A DNA stretch of 64,000 nucleotides from Chloranthus sessilifolius (GCA_021018995.1 CM037591.1:69529901-69593900), one strand, 5' to 3'; shown: positions 54,400-64,000, counted from the stretch's first letter. Made by a program: numbers and translations. Notes: generated by a model not told the origin, from the letters alone.

Positions 54400-57095
54400 T
54401 GTTATGCACTGAAAAGTGCCACTTTTCACCTCTTAACCTAGCCTTTGATGGACCTTGAAGCCCACTAATGATTATTTGTTAAGTATGTTTTGCAATTAGT
54501 AATAAAATGTGCAGCTTAATACAAAATCCTGGCTTTTTGGCCCAAGAAAGAGAGAGAATACAAGAAAAGATGACAGCTGAGCCAAAGCCTAATGGAACAC
54601 CTTCGTAGTGCTCACCATGGCAACTCACTGTTGCTGATCATCATTGACTTAAAGTCTAGCAGATGACTAAAGTCAGCTGAGAAGGAAGGATGCTACAATA
54701 ACAGCAAGTGTAGTGCAGCTGAGTGTCAAGAAATAGACCTCGTAGAGTTGAGGAGCCTCCTCGCGAAGCTAAAGATGCAGTGGAAGAAGCTCTCACGCAG
54801 ATAGGCTGCGTAGTCAGGAGGAGAGCTGTAAAGACATGATGAAGATCTCGCAGTGTAAAACCTTTAGAATTCATGGTCGCGAAGCTCTCGTGGAGATCAA
54901 GTCTCAAAGTAGACGTGCGAGGAACACAGCGAGCCCATATGCATAGAGAGTAAAAAGTCACCTCGCTAAGTTCTCACATGGCCCTGGAAGAGAGAGACGC
55001 CTAGAATTCCCCTCACACAGATCTCGCACACTCTAGAGCCTTATAAGTTACGACGCGAGCACAGGAGCCCACCTGCACGAGTACTTAGCGAGAGAGAGCT
55101 CTTGAAGCTCTGCTGCGCGAAACACCCTGGCTCTTTAGATCATCTTCGCGACAGCATTGTGACGTGAAGCAACTACGCAATTCACTAAAGGTTTACTGTG
55201 CGAATGAGCCCTTCCCATCAGCCAAAGGCAACTCTATGAAAGCAAAGCAACTGTGCGAGTAAACTACAATAGCTACCAGCCTCGCGAAGCGTGAGCTCTC
55301 CACTTCTCAGTTTTAACTCATAGACCTTTTGGAAAATTTTCAAGGCTAGGGCACACTTCCCAAGGCATAGATTTCAAAGCACACATCTCGAGGCATTCAA
55401 GGGTTATAACAGTTCCATGTCTGTTGGAAAAATATGGGTTAATCCCTTTAGAGCTAAGGCCATTTTGACAGAGTATATAAGCTATACTTAGAGTTTATTA
55501 TTTTCATCTTTCCTTCATCCTCTATCGGTTGAGAGCTCTAGGAAGCTAGGGTTAGGGTTTGATCACCTGTTTTTCCTATTTTTCTTCTCTCTTAGCCCGG
55601 CACTTGCTGGCAAATCTCCCTGTAAGCAGTTAGGTTTAGTTTTGTTTTAGTCTTGTAATAGATTTTGTATACATTGGGATCGTGGATGAGCAGTTGTGTA
55701 TAGGCTACAGTCAGGAGACAGTTTATTGTAAGTTTTACTATTATCAATGAATTGTTGTTATATTGCTTAATCAAATCTATAGATCTTATGGTTTCTTTAG
55801 ATGTCTATAGGATCTGTATTTTAGACTAACCCATTCAGTTCCTACTAGATCTTTTATTTACCATTTGATTTCCCTTGGTTTGATAGACACATGGAAAGCA
55901 ATTTTGGATCTGTAGTGAGATCTGGGGAGCTCAGAGGCCTACGGACCATGGTGGTTGTAGCAGTTTATATGTTCTTCCTCAGATCTCTATGGGATGGACA
56001 GACCAATGGGATACCCTGTGACCATTCAAGTGGACAGAGTATAGCCCTAAGGTTGTCTCCATTCACATGTTTGAGAAGGATTCTTCTCCTCTACACATGA
56101 GCTTCTAGAGCCTTATGAGGAAGTTTGTACAGTAACTGACTCCCCTCTGTCTTACCTAATCGACATTAGATGTTAGATTTAGTCTCTTCGTAGTAATTAC
56201 AGTTTGAGGCTGAGTCATTGCAGGCCATTTGTAGCAATGACCAGCTGAATCTAAAGCCTTATTCAACCTATTGCATGGTCCTTTTTGTGGGTACTAGTGA
56301 GCAGTTAGCCTCAACAAAGCACTTAGGATCTTATGGGTTGGAATACTTATGGATGTCAGCCAGGTCTATGCGCAGATCTGGGGAGCTTGTAGCACTGGCA
56401 TTCCATAGTGCTGCAATAGTATTCACGGCTAGAGCTAGTTTAGTGGCTTTGAAAATGATCAGTCTACTCTTCTAGATTAGGCTAGCAAATTTCTGATTTA
56501 ACTAATGGGATTTGACAGACTCTATCGGATACCCTGTAACCATTATAGTGGACAAAGTATAGACCTAAGAGTGCCCCAAATGACATGGGTTAAACTAGGA
56601 GCTTATACCTTGTTGAGGCTATTAATAGCGTCTCAGCAAGGAGCACTGCAGAGACAGACTAAATTTGAGTTACATTACTGTATCATTAACTCTAGCTCAA
56701 CCTGCTTACTTCTCATAACTTTTGTATTTTATTTTAGCACCCATTTCCACCATCCTCCTCTTACCCCCTTTCTTTAGGATAGGGCTATATTTTATTTTTC
56801 TATTTTTAGGATTAATTTAGTGTAGTGTTGGCACCCAACTCCCTTCCTTTAGGATTGCCAGATCTGTAGCCAGATCTGGAGGCCTACTATTATAGCCCAT
56901 TTTGGGTTCTGGATCAATTTCTCTATGGGACAAACTCTTACTTATCAAAACTTGCTACAATAGATCCTGTATCTTGTAGGATTGTGTGTATTTCAGACTT
57001 ATTGTGCTAACCCATTTCCAATTCCCCACTCTTGATTTATTCTCTCCACTATTCTTAATAAAACATGCAGCAAGAGTCTCGAAATAAAGACAACA
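54400..57095 (+). repeat. 3' LTR of element F
   Basis: 2696 bp, TGTTATGCACTG to GACAACA. Contains array (54740-55300), TATATAAG (55474-55481) and two hairpin motifs (56010-56053 and 56530-56570). Longer than the 5' copy mainly because of inserted stretches such as the one near 54625-54650. Confidence 0.88.
54740..55481 (+). promoter_or_regulatory. LTR promoter F (3'): CTCGCGAG-type array plus TATA
   Basis: CCTCGTAGAGTT, CTCCTCGCGAAGC, GGTCGCGAAGCTCTCG, GACGCGAGCAC, CTGCGCGAAAC and CCTCGCGAAGCG variants upstream of TATATAAG. Some CpGs kept here are lost in the 5' copy and vice versa. Confidence 0.6.
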
Positions 57096-57389
57096 CTAGC
57101 CAGGCTGGCTAACACCCTGTAGTCCACCTTAGTTGGAGGGATACCACCCTCAGCAGTTGGGGTGTCCATAAATGGGCCCACCATGCCCCAAGGCAGCACC
57201 AAGCCTCGAAAGCCATCTGCCAAAAGGACTAAGGAGGGTGCTGCCAACACTGTGAGAATGGAAAGGAGAGAGAATTTCAAGAAATAGTATGACAAAATTA
57301 CAGAGCAACAAGGATGGGAGCCAATGACCTTATCAAGTACTGACTTAGAGTCGGATTAGGAGGAGACTATGTTTAGGATTTGGTTGTAA
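57096..57389 (+). pseudogene. ORF3 of element E, part 2 (C-terminus)
   Basis: Starts with the right copy of the 86-bp repeat (57096-57181, GGIPPSAVGVSINGPT) and goes on GSTKPRKPSAKRTKEGAANT, RMERRENFKK, DKITEQQGWEPMTLS to TAA at 57387-57389. The C-terminus is basic. Stops at 57121, 57285 and 57357. Shows that E's ORF3 originally ran on past the site of F. Confidence 0.75.
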
Positions 57390-57495
57390 TTAGTTTGTAT
57401 ATAGGGTTTTGCTGCACATATTTTTGTTACATTTAGTCTTCCCTATTTCTTTTTTGATTACTTATGCTTAATACAATGTCTATTTTGTCAGTTTC
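57390..57495 (+). other. 3' untranslated region of element E before solo LTR J
   Basis: No gene. GTTTC at 57491-57495 is the left target-site duplication of J. Confidence 0.6.
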
Positions 57496-59973
57496 TGTTG
57501 GCGGCTTTCTGAGTGTGTGCTTGCTTTATTGGTTGTGGTAAAAGAAATTTAAAATCAAGATAAAACAGGGGATGGAATCAGCACAACTAAGAAATCCTAG
57601 ACCTACAAGATACAGGGTCCATTGTGGCAAGTTTTGATAAGTAAGAGTTTGTCCCACAGGGAAAGGTGATCTACAGCTCCAAGGGAGACATCTCTAGTAG
57701 TCCCTCCAGATCTGACTATAGATCTAGCAGTCCTAAAAAGGAGGGGAGTTTAAGGTCACTTATTCTAGGTATTCTAAGGTAACCTAATGTCTAAACTACA
57801 GAAAGGGTTGAGAGGATGGATGGAGTGTGGAAAATAAATATAAAAGGGTGAGAAGTATGTTATTGAGCCTAGATCAGAGGAGCTTTGTAACTCAGATTCA
57901 GATATGATGTTATAGCAATCCTGTCCAATGGCTACGTTATCACCACTGAGGAGAAAGGATCCAACCCATCTCTCTGCCATGATTCAATCCCTTAAGGTTA
58001 TAACCTGTCCACTCAAATGGTCACAGACTATCACATAGGGGAACCACAATCTAGGGATGGGTCAAAACAAGTTAATCATTGTAGGCACTATTTCATCCAG
58101 GCTACCAGCTCAAGAATCCATAGGGAACCTCAACCTCTAAAGCTCTATGTGTGGGGCTAAGGCTGTATAGGACCATGATAGCCCAGACACATAGAACCAA
58201 CAAGAGATTGAGTACAACCTTCGATCTAGTTGTCCATTGCTTGAGTGAGGCTACAATGGTCCAGTCACAAGCCTACAATCTCTATAACCAGATCAGATTT
58301 AACATCTGATAGCGGATCTATACAAATATAGGGGAGTCTACCTCTGTACAATCTCCCACTAGGCTTCTACAAGCTCAGGTTCAAAGAAGAAGGATCCATC
58401 TTGGATCGGTGGATTAGAATCACCCTAAGGCTATAACTTGTCCACTTGAATGGTCACAGACTATCCCAGAGGTTATCCTCCTCACGGAGCCCAAGACAAA
58501 ACAAGAATAACACTGCCACCACCATGGTCACAAGGGTACCAGCTCAAGCTCCCATGGGGATTTCAGATCTAGTGGGTCCTGTGGTGGGGCTAAGGTTGTA
58601 TATGACCATGATAGCCCAGACACACAGGTCACTTGGATCTGAGTGGCCCTGAGAATAAGTCCTCCATTGTTCTGAATCACAGCCAAAGCAATGGCGGATC
58701 ACAAGGCAGCAGCCTTGCACAGAGCATCTCACATTCAAACACAAATCCCATAATGTAAAAAATCCTATTACAGAACTTCCATTGATCTAGTTCAAAAAAG
58801 CATACAGAGACATAGCCAGCAAATGCTGGACTATGGAGAGAAGGAAACAGAAAAAGAAAACTACTTACAGCTACAAAAAGAAAAGAAAAATGATCTCAGA
58901 TCAAGTCTCCAAGAAATGAGATGTGTTCCCAGCTATTCCAAGATGTCTAAACCTAAGCTAAGTATGGGTTTTTATAGCAGTGGTGTGGCGGCGCATGAGG
59001 GTTAGAAAACCCTAATTTTAATGATGCCACGTGGCCGAATAGTGATCCTTGGATGCCTTGGGGCACATGCATGGAGATTTGAGCATGGGAGTGCATGCCC
59101 TAATCGCTAGAAATTCCCAGAAGGTCGTCTGCTTAAGAGATGGAAGTTGAAGTTCAGAGCTTCGCTAGGTAGCCCCTTGTTTCCCAGACTTGTCGCATGG
59201 TAGCTGTTGCTCTTTGCGAGGATGATTTGATATTGAAGCTTCAACCGTCGCAAGGTTGCCTTGGTTTGCTCTTCAGGCAGTCACGAGGTTGAGTAGACAT
59301 CAAAGCCTCAGATGTCACAGGGTTGGAGTTCAAGCAGTCGCGAGGTAGCTGCGCGATCGCTGGGTTGATCTTCGCGAGGACAGATTTGAATAGCGCGAGA
59401 ACTTCGCAAGCACTTCTCTTCAATGGACTTCACGAGTTTCCTCGCGAGGCTTTAATGAGTTCTGAACTGCGCGAGGTTTCATGTATTGATTGATCTTCGC
59501 GAGGATGGCTCCGTCTTCGTGAGGATGCTTTCTTCTTGAATGGTGCAAGAACTACGCGAGGAGTTCTCTTCTGATAATTACATCCTGCGGCCACTGCGCG
59601 AGGAGTCTCCTGAAGCTCTCTCTCCTCAGCCGTTTTGAGTGAACTGTGTGAGGTTGAGAGAGGTCTGCTTTGAACTGCGCGAGACTGTGCGATGTGTTCT
59701 ACTCTTGAGCTTCGTGAGAGCTGCGCGAGTAGTTGTTATAAAGTCTTGGGAAGCTTAGTTAGACTACACGAGGCTCATTCCAGGTCTGGATTCAGAGTCC
59801 ATCCTTCTGAGGGACTTCTGGTGCTAAAACAGGCTCCTTAGCAGGATTCCTGGCCTTGTTTCACTGCTGATTATTACCTACATAAAACACCTAACAAGAA
59901 CTTATTAGATGGCTAAGGGTCTAATCAAAGGTTAAGTTAAGGGGTGAAAAGTGGTACTTTTCAGGTCTTAACA
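57496..59973 (-). repeat. Solo LTR J (minus strand) in element E's 3' region
   Basis: 2478 bp. On the minus strand it reads TGTTAAGACCTGAAAAGTACC to GCCGCCAACA. The flanks GTTTC (57491-57495) and GTTTC (59974-59978) are a perfect 5-bp target-site duplication. No PBS or coding sequence adjoins it. Carries a CTCGCGAGG array, a TATA box, and two hairpin motifs (57990-58035 and 58425-58470). Confidence 0.92.
58967..59760 (-). promoter_or_regulatory. LTR promoter J: CTCGCGAGG-type array plus TATA
   Basis: Array 59150-59760 on the palindromic word with TTCGCGAGGA, AGTCGCGAGGTAGC, CTGCGCGAG, CTTCGTGAGG and CTACGCGAGGAG variants. TATAAAAA (minus, 58969-58976) follows in the LTR's direction. Confidence 0.62.
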
Positions 59974-59978
59974 GTTTC

Positions 59979-60632
59979 AACTGTTTTTCTTCCTTTCTTG
60001 TTAGTTTACATTTGTTCTACTTTGTTCCTTATGCTTCATTTGCTTGTGCTCACCTTGCTATTTCCTTTTGTTATACTTCCAAAGTAGTGAGGACACTGCT
60101 CCTCATAGGTTTGTAGCATAGCAGGGTAATTTTGAAAAAAAAAAGAAAATCAAAATTTGTTGTATGAAATAATTAAGCCAAGTGCAATGGTATGAATGAG
60201 ATCAAAACAAATTTAGCAGAATTTCAAACTGAACAATTTTGGAAAAAGGAAGATTTAAAATGTATGGTAGACTGTTTAATTTTTGAATATTTTTGAAAAT
60301 TCATCATTTCCATAAAAGATATCATCAAGAAATTATTATCATAATCAGTATGTAGTGAACTATTAGGAAGAGAAAAAGTAAGAACATGCCTTGAGAGTCC
60401 TAAGGAACACCATACCTAGTGAGATTTGGGCCTGAAAAATTTTCTTTAAAGAGTGTTTTGGCAACTTTTCTGCTCTAAGGGCTGATTGAACCTATTCTTT
60501 TTCACTAGAAGTTATGCACTCCAAGTTAAAATAGCTTCACAAGACTGCAATTTAGTACACAGTTGGACACATGGTATTCCCCCCAAAGGCTGCAATTGAT
60601 GAAGATTGCATGGTACCCTTCATACACCCCAT
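59979..60632 (+). other. 3' untranslated region of element E after solo LTR J
   Basis: No gene. Contains GTGAGGACACTGCTCCTCAT near 60088, with the TGAGGA/TCCTCA stem, and blocks similar to F's 52720-53165. The polypurine tract and the start of the 3' LTR are deleted. Confidence 0.55.
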
Positions 60633-61266
60633 TTGCATCCACAACAGCTGTAATAGTTTAATTGTTCTAATTAAGACCATTGAATTAGAGGAATCTCTGG
60701 GATGATCTGTGACCATTCAAGTTGACAGTTCATAGCCTTAGGATCACTCCAATTCTTTGGTCTAGATTGGATTCCTATACCTTGTATCTGAGCTTATAAC
60801 CAGATGAAGGATTGTTGCAAATCAGTTCCTTGCACTGCCTATGAACCAATCAATTTTCAGTAAAAGACCAAAATCCCTAGCTGTTATTCTCCTTCTTTTA
60901 ATTTTAAACCTTTTCTCCATCTCCTTAAATCTGTGTTTTAATCAATTATGGATCACTTGCTTTTATCTTTAATTTTCTATAGTTTTAGTAAAGTGACAAC
61001 CCTTATAAAACCTCTCTTCTTCCCTTTCTAACTTTGTTTTAAAACTAGGATAGGCTAGAGTGCCAGATCTCTTAGAGATCTGAAGATTTACCCTATTTTG
61101 AAGCACATTTCCCTGTGGACCTACCCTTACTTACCCCTTAAAGCTTGCTGTAACAGCCCTGGTTCTTGCAAGATTGCTTGCTTACCTTGATCCCATTTCT
61201 CTATCATTTATCCTTTTAATTTGTTATTTTTAGCCTCCTAATAATTGTAAGGTAAGCAACACAACA
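60633..61266 (+). repeat. 3' LTR of element E, truncated
   Basis: Matches the last about 630 bases of the 5' LTR (24660-25291), including the GACCATTCAAGTTGACAG hairpin at 60700-60740. About 1.68 kb is missing, including the motif array and the TATA box. Ends CAACA before the GATCC target duplication. Confidence 0.85.
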
Positions 61267-61977
61267 GATCCTTAGTGGCAGAAGGGTTAAAAAGAAGGCT
61301 AGGAGGTGCATAACAGTCCTACTGAAATAAACCCTAATGGATAGGGTGGTCAACAAGTCAAACTCCAAATTCAATTTTTGACCAAAATCCAAAAAAATAC
61401 TATTCCTAAGCCTAGCGTATGTATTACATACGCTAGGTATAGGAACAATAATCTCAACGATCCTAGAGGTTCAGAGCCCGCTGTGAGGGGCCACAAAAGT
61501 TTAATTTTCGCCTAGCGTATGTAAAACTTGTGAAAATCAGACTAGCATATGTAATACATACACTAGGCCAAAATTTGTCAAAAATTGGTCTGGCGTATGT
61601 ATTACATACGCTAGGCAAATTCCTGCAATTCAGCCCGAATTTCAAACTGCCATAACTCTTAGCGTACAAAATGGATTGAGGTGATTCTTGGCTTGTTTGA
61701 AAGCTGGGAACCTCCTCTCTCTGATGGCATAATTCTTAAATTTGGCAAAGGCCTGTGCACACCTTGGAACTCCTCTTCTTATCTACAGCCAAATAGGGCT
61801 TAAAAAGGTTAAGGAGGGGTTTTCTAGGTTAGGGTTGATTCGTAAGGGTCGGGGATAGGCTTCAAAGGGTTTGGGTTAAATTCTAAGGATTTGGGAGGTG
61901 ATCTCGAAAGCACGGGGGATACGCCTTTCTCGAAGGGTAAGTTAATCGGGCCTTTGACCAAATTTGGGTGTCTACAG
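61267..61977 (-). repeat. LTR of element I, 5' half (U3 end)
   Basis: Minus-strand start TGTAGACACCCAAATTTGG at 61977, preceded (to the right) by a polypurine tract. Continues through the palindrome array (61411-61615) to GATCC at 61267-61271, where element E is inserted. The other half is at 22158-22975. Confidence 0.72.
61411..61615 (-). promoter_or_regulatory. LTR array I: 27-bp palindromes with arm CCTAGCGTATGTA
   Basis: A perfect palindrome at 61411-61437 (13-base arms CCTAGCGTATGTA around a single T), a half site at 61511-61523, a decayed copy at 61542-61567 and a copy with one mismatch at 61589-61615. In the uninterrupted LTR the TATA box at 22837-22846 would lie about 270 bases downstream. 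Confidence 0.7.
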
Positions 61978-61993
61978 ATGCCCCTCTTTGATA
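61978..61993 (-). other. Polypurine tract, element I
   Basis: Minus strand ATCAAAGAGGGGCATC just before TGTAGACACC. Identifies the LTR as the 3' LTR of a minus-strand element whose interior lies to the right. Confidence 0.7.
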
Positions 61994-62831
61994 TTCGATC
62001 ACTAATGATCGCATGCCAAATAAAGAAATATTCGAAGATGCCCAAGGCGCGCTAACAGGTCCACCGTATTCAAATATGAACCACAAACATCATATGGTAA
62101 CACGGTGAGTAAACAGAGGCCCTGTATGTCGGGAAAAACACTTGTTCCTCGAGGCAATCGGTCCCCAAGGGCTTAGCGACATTACTGGGCATGACCGAGG
62201 TGGTGCGAGTCACGAAAGCCCAATGTGTTGAAAAAATGTCCGCTCCTCTATATGATTGATGAGGCATGATATTTGAGTTTCATTTTGAATAAGACAACCC
62301 CTTTAGCGGGGGGGGGGGGGGGTGGCCGACCTATACTTCAAGATGGGCGCAAGCAAAGACGCGAAGATCAACAATATGTGTCGAATCCCATGAGGCATTG
62401 ACTGCCCCATTTGATCAGTCATGAGTGCCCCTACATGAGATAGGGTTCAAGATTTTTGGGTGAACCCATCGATCCCAAAGATAATTTAGCACAACTACCC
62501 GAGCAGAGTGAATATTGATGTCGCAACACCTTTTGGGAGTTTGTGCCACTTTTTCCAAGCCACATATTTTGGTTATTTTATGTTTTTATGCATTATTTTA
62601 TGCATATATATATATATGTTTTTTTTATTTTTTTTTATTTATTTCTTTGAGATTTTTTAGAGCGTGCTCGTTGACCTTCAAACACCTTTATTTTGGCCCA
62701 ATTTCCCGAGCAGATCAAATGAAGGTAGATGCGCTTTTTTAAAACATGTGTGACACCATGGCCTGGCCATTTAAACCTGCCCATCGGGCCATCCCCAAAA
62801 AATGAAGCAAATTCCAACAGGTGCAGAATAA
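61994..62831. other. Non-coding interior of element I
   Basis: No gene seen. Contains a run of fifteen G (62308-62322) and an AT-dinucleotide run (about 62602-62618). Confidence 0.5.
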
Positions 62832-62900
62832 GCCTAGCGTATGTATTACATACGCTAGGCCAAAATTCGGGGATTTTATGCCAAAAATGGATTTAAAACG
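62832..62900 (+). promoter_or_regulatory. Internal palindrome of element I with TATA-like box
   Basis: 62833-62859 is identical over all 27 bases to the LTR palindrome at 61411-61437. ATTTAAAACG at 62891-62900 follows on the plus strand, facing the plus-strand PMD-like frame further right. A similar GGATTTAAAAC occurs in B2's internal cassette. Confidence 0.5.
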
Positions 62901-63806
62901 GCCGGGGACGACCAGGGACCCGAAAATACTTATTTTTCTAAAAATTTCTAAAAACCCTTTTCTTTTGAAATTTCTTTGATCTTATGCCAATGTGGTTAGG
63001 GTTCTTGCATCTAGATGATAAAAGGGGTGTTTCTTCTTACAAATGTGATCCCTATTGTGATTCTATGTTTATTTGAAGGGATTTTGGTGAAAACTTGGGT
63101 GAATCATGCCCCCTCCTTTGGGTTTTCTTGACTTTCTTTTTCTTTATTTTATCAATTCATTTAGGACTAAGATAAAAAGGGTTTTTTTTGAGAAAACAAA
63201 ATGCCTTTGATTGAATCGGTGATGTGTATCCACTTTTGGAATGGATTATGGCAAAAATTTGATTGATGGTGATCTTTTTGAAAACGTGTGGGATAAGAAA
63301 ACATGGATTTTTCTTGGTAAAGAGATTTTTATATTTATTTTGATTTTTGTTGGTTTGTTTTTTTTTTTGGTTATTGTTTGCTTTTGTTTTTGAATATTCC
63401 GGTATGAATGAGACATACTTACCTTTGTTGGGTTCCATGATCCTTTAGACAAGTGTAGCATCTCCTCTGGCTCATCATCCTTTAACATTTTGGCGGTGTA
63501 TCTCATTTCTGGATGGCCCAAAATTCATCATGTGATGAGGACCAGGCCCACGAGGGGAGTCCTGATGTGATTTTTGGTATCAGAGGGGAACGTCTCATCC
63601 TGGTGTAGAGATCCATTCATATTTGGTACGAGATGCAACGTGATGCGGCCTGCAGTGGGTTACTTCATCAACAACACTCCCAATTTTCTAACTTCGGGAT
63701 TGCCAGCCAAGTAAAGAAAGTTCTTTAGTTGCTTCTTCTCTTTTTTTTCTTTTTCAGTTCATGCTCTTTAATCCTGGATCTGATATCCTCCATACTTTTG
63801 ATATAG
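62901..63806. other. Unassigned interior of element I
   Basis: No confident gene. T-rich 62930-63420. The minus strand 63246-63521 has a short frame (RYTAKMLKDDEPEEMLHLSK) that I do not recognise. 63540-63720 may encode a decayed N-terminal part of the PMD protein on the plus strand. Confidence 0.4.
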
Positions 63807-64000
63807 CCCTTGCCCCATATCATGTTTCATGGGGGGTGGTTTCATCTTCAGAATTTGTATGCCCAACTCCTCTTTACCGTGCGATTTCTCATGGCCCAGG
63901 CAGGTTTTGGAGACTTTCTATCCTGCCCTGCTATGCGGGGCGACACAGCCTATGTGAGGGCTCTGGTGGAGAGGTTTCATCCAGAGATGATGACCTTTCA
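63807..64000 (+). CDS. Plant mobile domain (PMD)-like fragment, antisense to element I, cut by the window end
   Basis: Plus-strand frame open from 63807 (in-frame TAG at 63804) to the window end. It encodes LMAQAGFGDFLSCPAMRGDT and AYVRALVERFHPEMMTF. This matches the opening of the plant mobile domain (PF10536), typically GFG.LL......D.AL..ALVERWRPET.TFH. PMD proteins include MAIN and MAIL1 of Arabidopsis, which act in gene expression and transposon silencing, and PMD frames are also carried by transposons. Orientation is opposite to element I's transcription, like the antisense extra ORFs known from some Tat-lineage elements. Whether it is intact cannot be judged from 65 codons. Confidence 0.55.

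Larger units (their letters stand above)
48166..57095 (+). mobile_element. Element F: non-autonomous Athila-like element nested in E's ORF3
   Basis: 8930 bp: 5' LTR (48166-50765), tRNA-Asp PBS, gag part, CTCGCG array, non-coding interior, polypurine tract, 3' LTR (54400-57095). No RT, RNase H, integrase or ORF3 is left, so it depends on another element. The LTRs differ by roughly 7 percent over the last 265 bases, by eye. The 5' LTR has lost its first bases. Confidence 0.88.
22976..61266 (+). mobile_element. Element E: Athila-like Ty3/gypsy element with ORF3, carrying three nested insertions
   Basis: Starts TGTTAATCAGTG after GATCC (22971-22975) and ends CAACA before GATCC (61267-61271), a perfect 5-bp target-site duplication 38.3 kb apart. 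Without chromovirus C (26955-40401), element F (48166-57095) and solo LTR J (57496-59973), about 13.3 kb is its own. Order: LTR, PBS, gag, protease, RT, RNase H, integrase, spacer with motif array, ORF3, 3' untranslated region, truncated 3' LTR. Inserted in element I's LTR. Confidence 0.9.

Noticed and set aside
62308..62322. Run of fifteen G as a possible G-quadruplex regulator
   Set aside because: A single homopolymer, as likely a sequencing or assembly artefact; no neighbouring G-runs.

Overview
This window is a piece of a land-plant nuclear genome, probably pericentromeric or intergenic heterochromatin. It consists almost entirely of nested Ty3/gypsy LTR retrotransposons. The evidence is LTRs opening TGTT and closing AACA, primer-binding sites complementary to tRNA-Asp (TGGCGCCGTTGCCGGGGA-type) or initiator-tRNA-Met-like, plant-type gag/protease/RT/RNase H/integrase reading frames, a chromodomain tail, and target-site duplications. 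I see no ordinary host gene, tRNA or rRNA. Species cannot be told from the sequence.

Layout. 1-2612: minus-strand element A (intact start of gag, PBS, LTR). 2613-3997: minus-strand integrase end of a second element (B2), cut by A. 3998-9540: minus-strand element B (ORF3 start, gag-protease, PBS, LTR) without RT, RNase H or integrase. 9541-9844: LTR-end fragment related to element I. 9845-18216: plus-strand non-autonomous element D, whose gag is split by solo LTR K (11193-13534). 18217-22125: plus-strand chromovirus body G. 22158-22975 and 61267-61977: the two halves of one minus-strand LTR (element I), split by element E. 22976-61266: element E (Athila-like, TSD GATCC on both sides), itself split by chromovirus C (26955-40401, in gag), element F (48166-57095, in ORF3) and solo LTR J (57496-59973). 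61978-64000: internal 3' part of element I, with an antisense plant-mobile-domain reading frame running off the window.

Main observation. Each LTR family carries, in the U3 region just upstream of a TATA box, an irregular array of one short CpG-centred palindrome or near-palindrome, and the motif is family specific: CTATCGATAG/CTGTCGACAG (B, E), CTCGCGAG-like (F, J, K, B2), TTTTCGAA (A), TTGCCGCGGCAA (C), AATCGTGATTTACGATT (D), and a 27-bp palindrome with arm CCTAGCGTATGTA (I). In the elements that keep the relevant part, the same family motif recurs inside the element, followed by or interleaved with a TATA-like box, just upstream of the extra non-gag-pol ORF near the 3' end. B, C, E and F have both array and internal cassette, and I has a single internal copy next to an antisense PMD ORF. 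The matched LTR and internal cassettes suggest a second promoter for the extra ORF under the same element-specific regulator. A self-encoded sequence-specific activator or anti-silencing factor, comparable in logic to VANC proteins of VANDAL transposons, is a testable inference.

Most coding regions are decayed by stops and frameshifts. A's gag and E's RT domain are the best-preserved reading frames.
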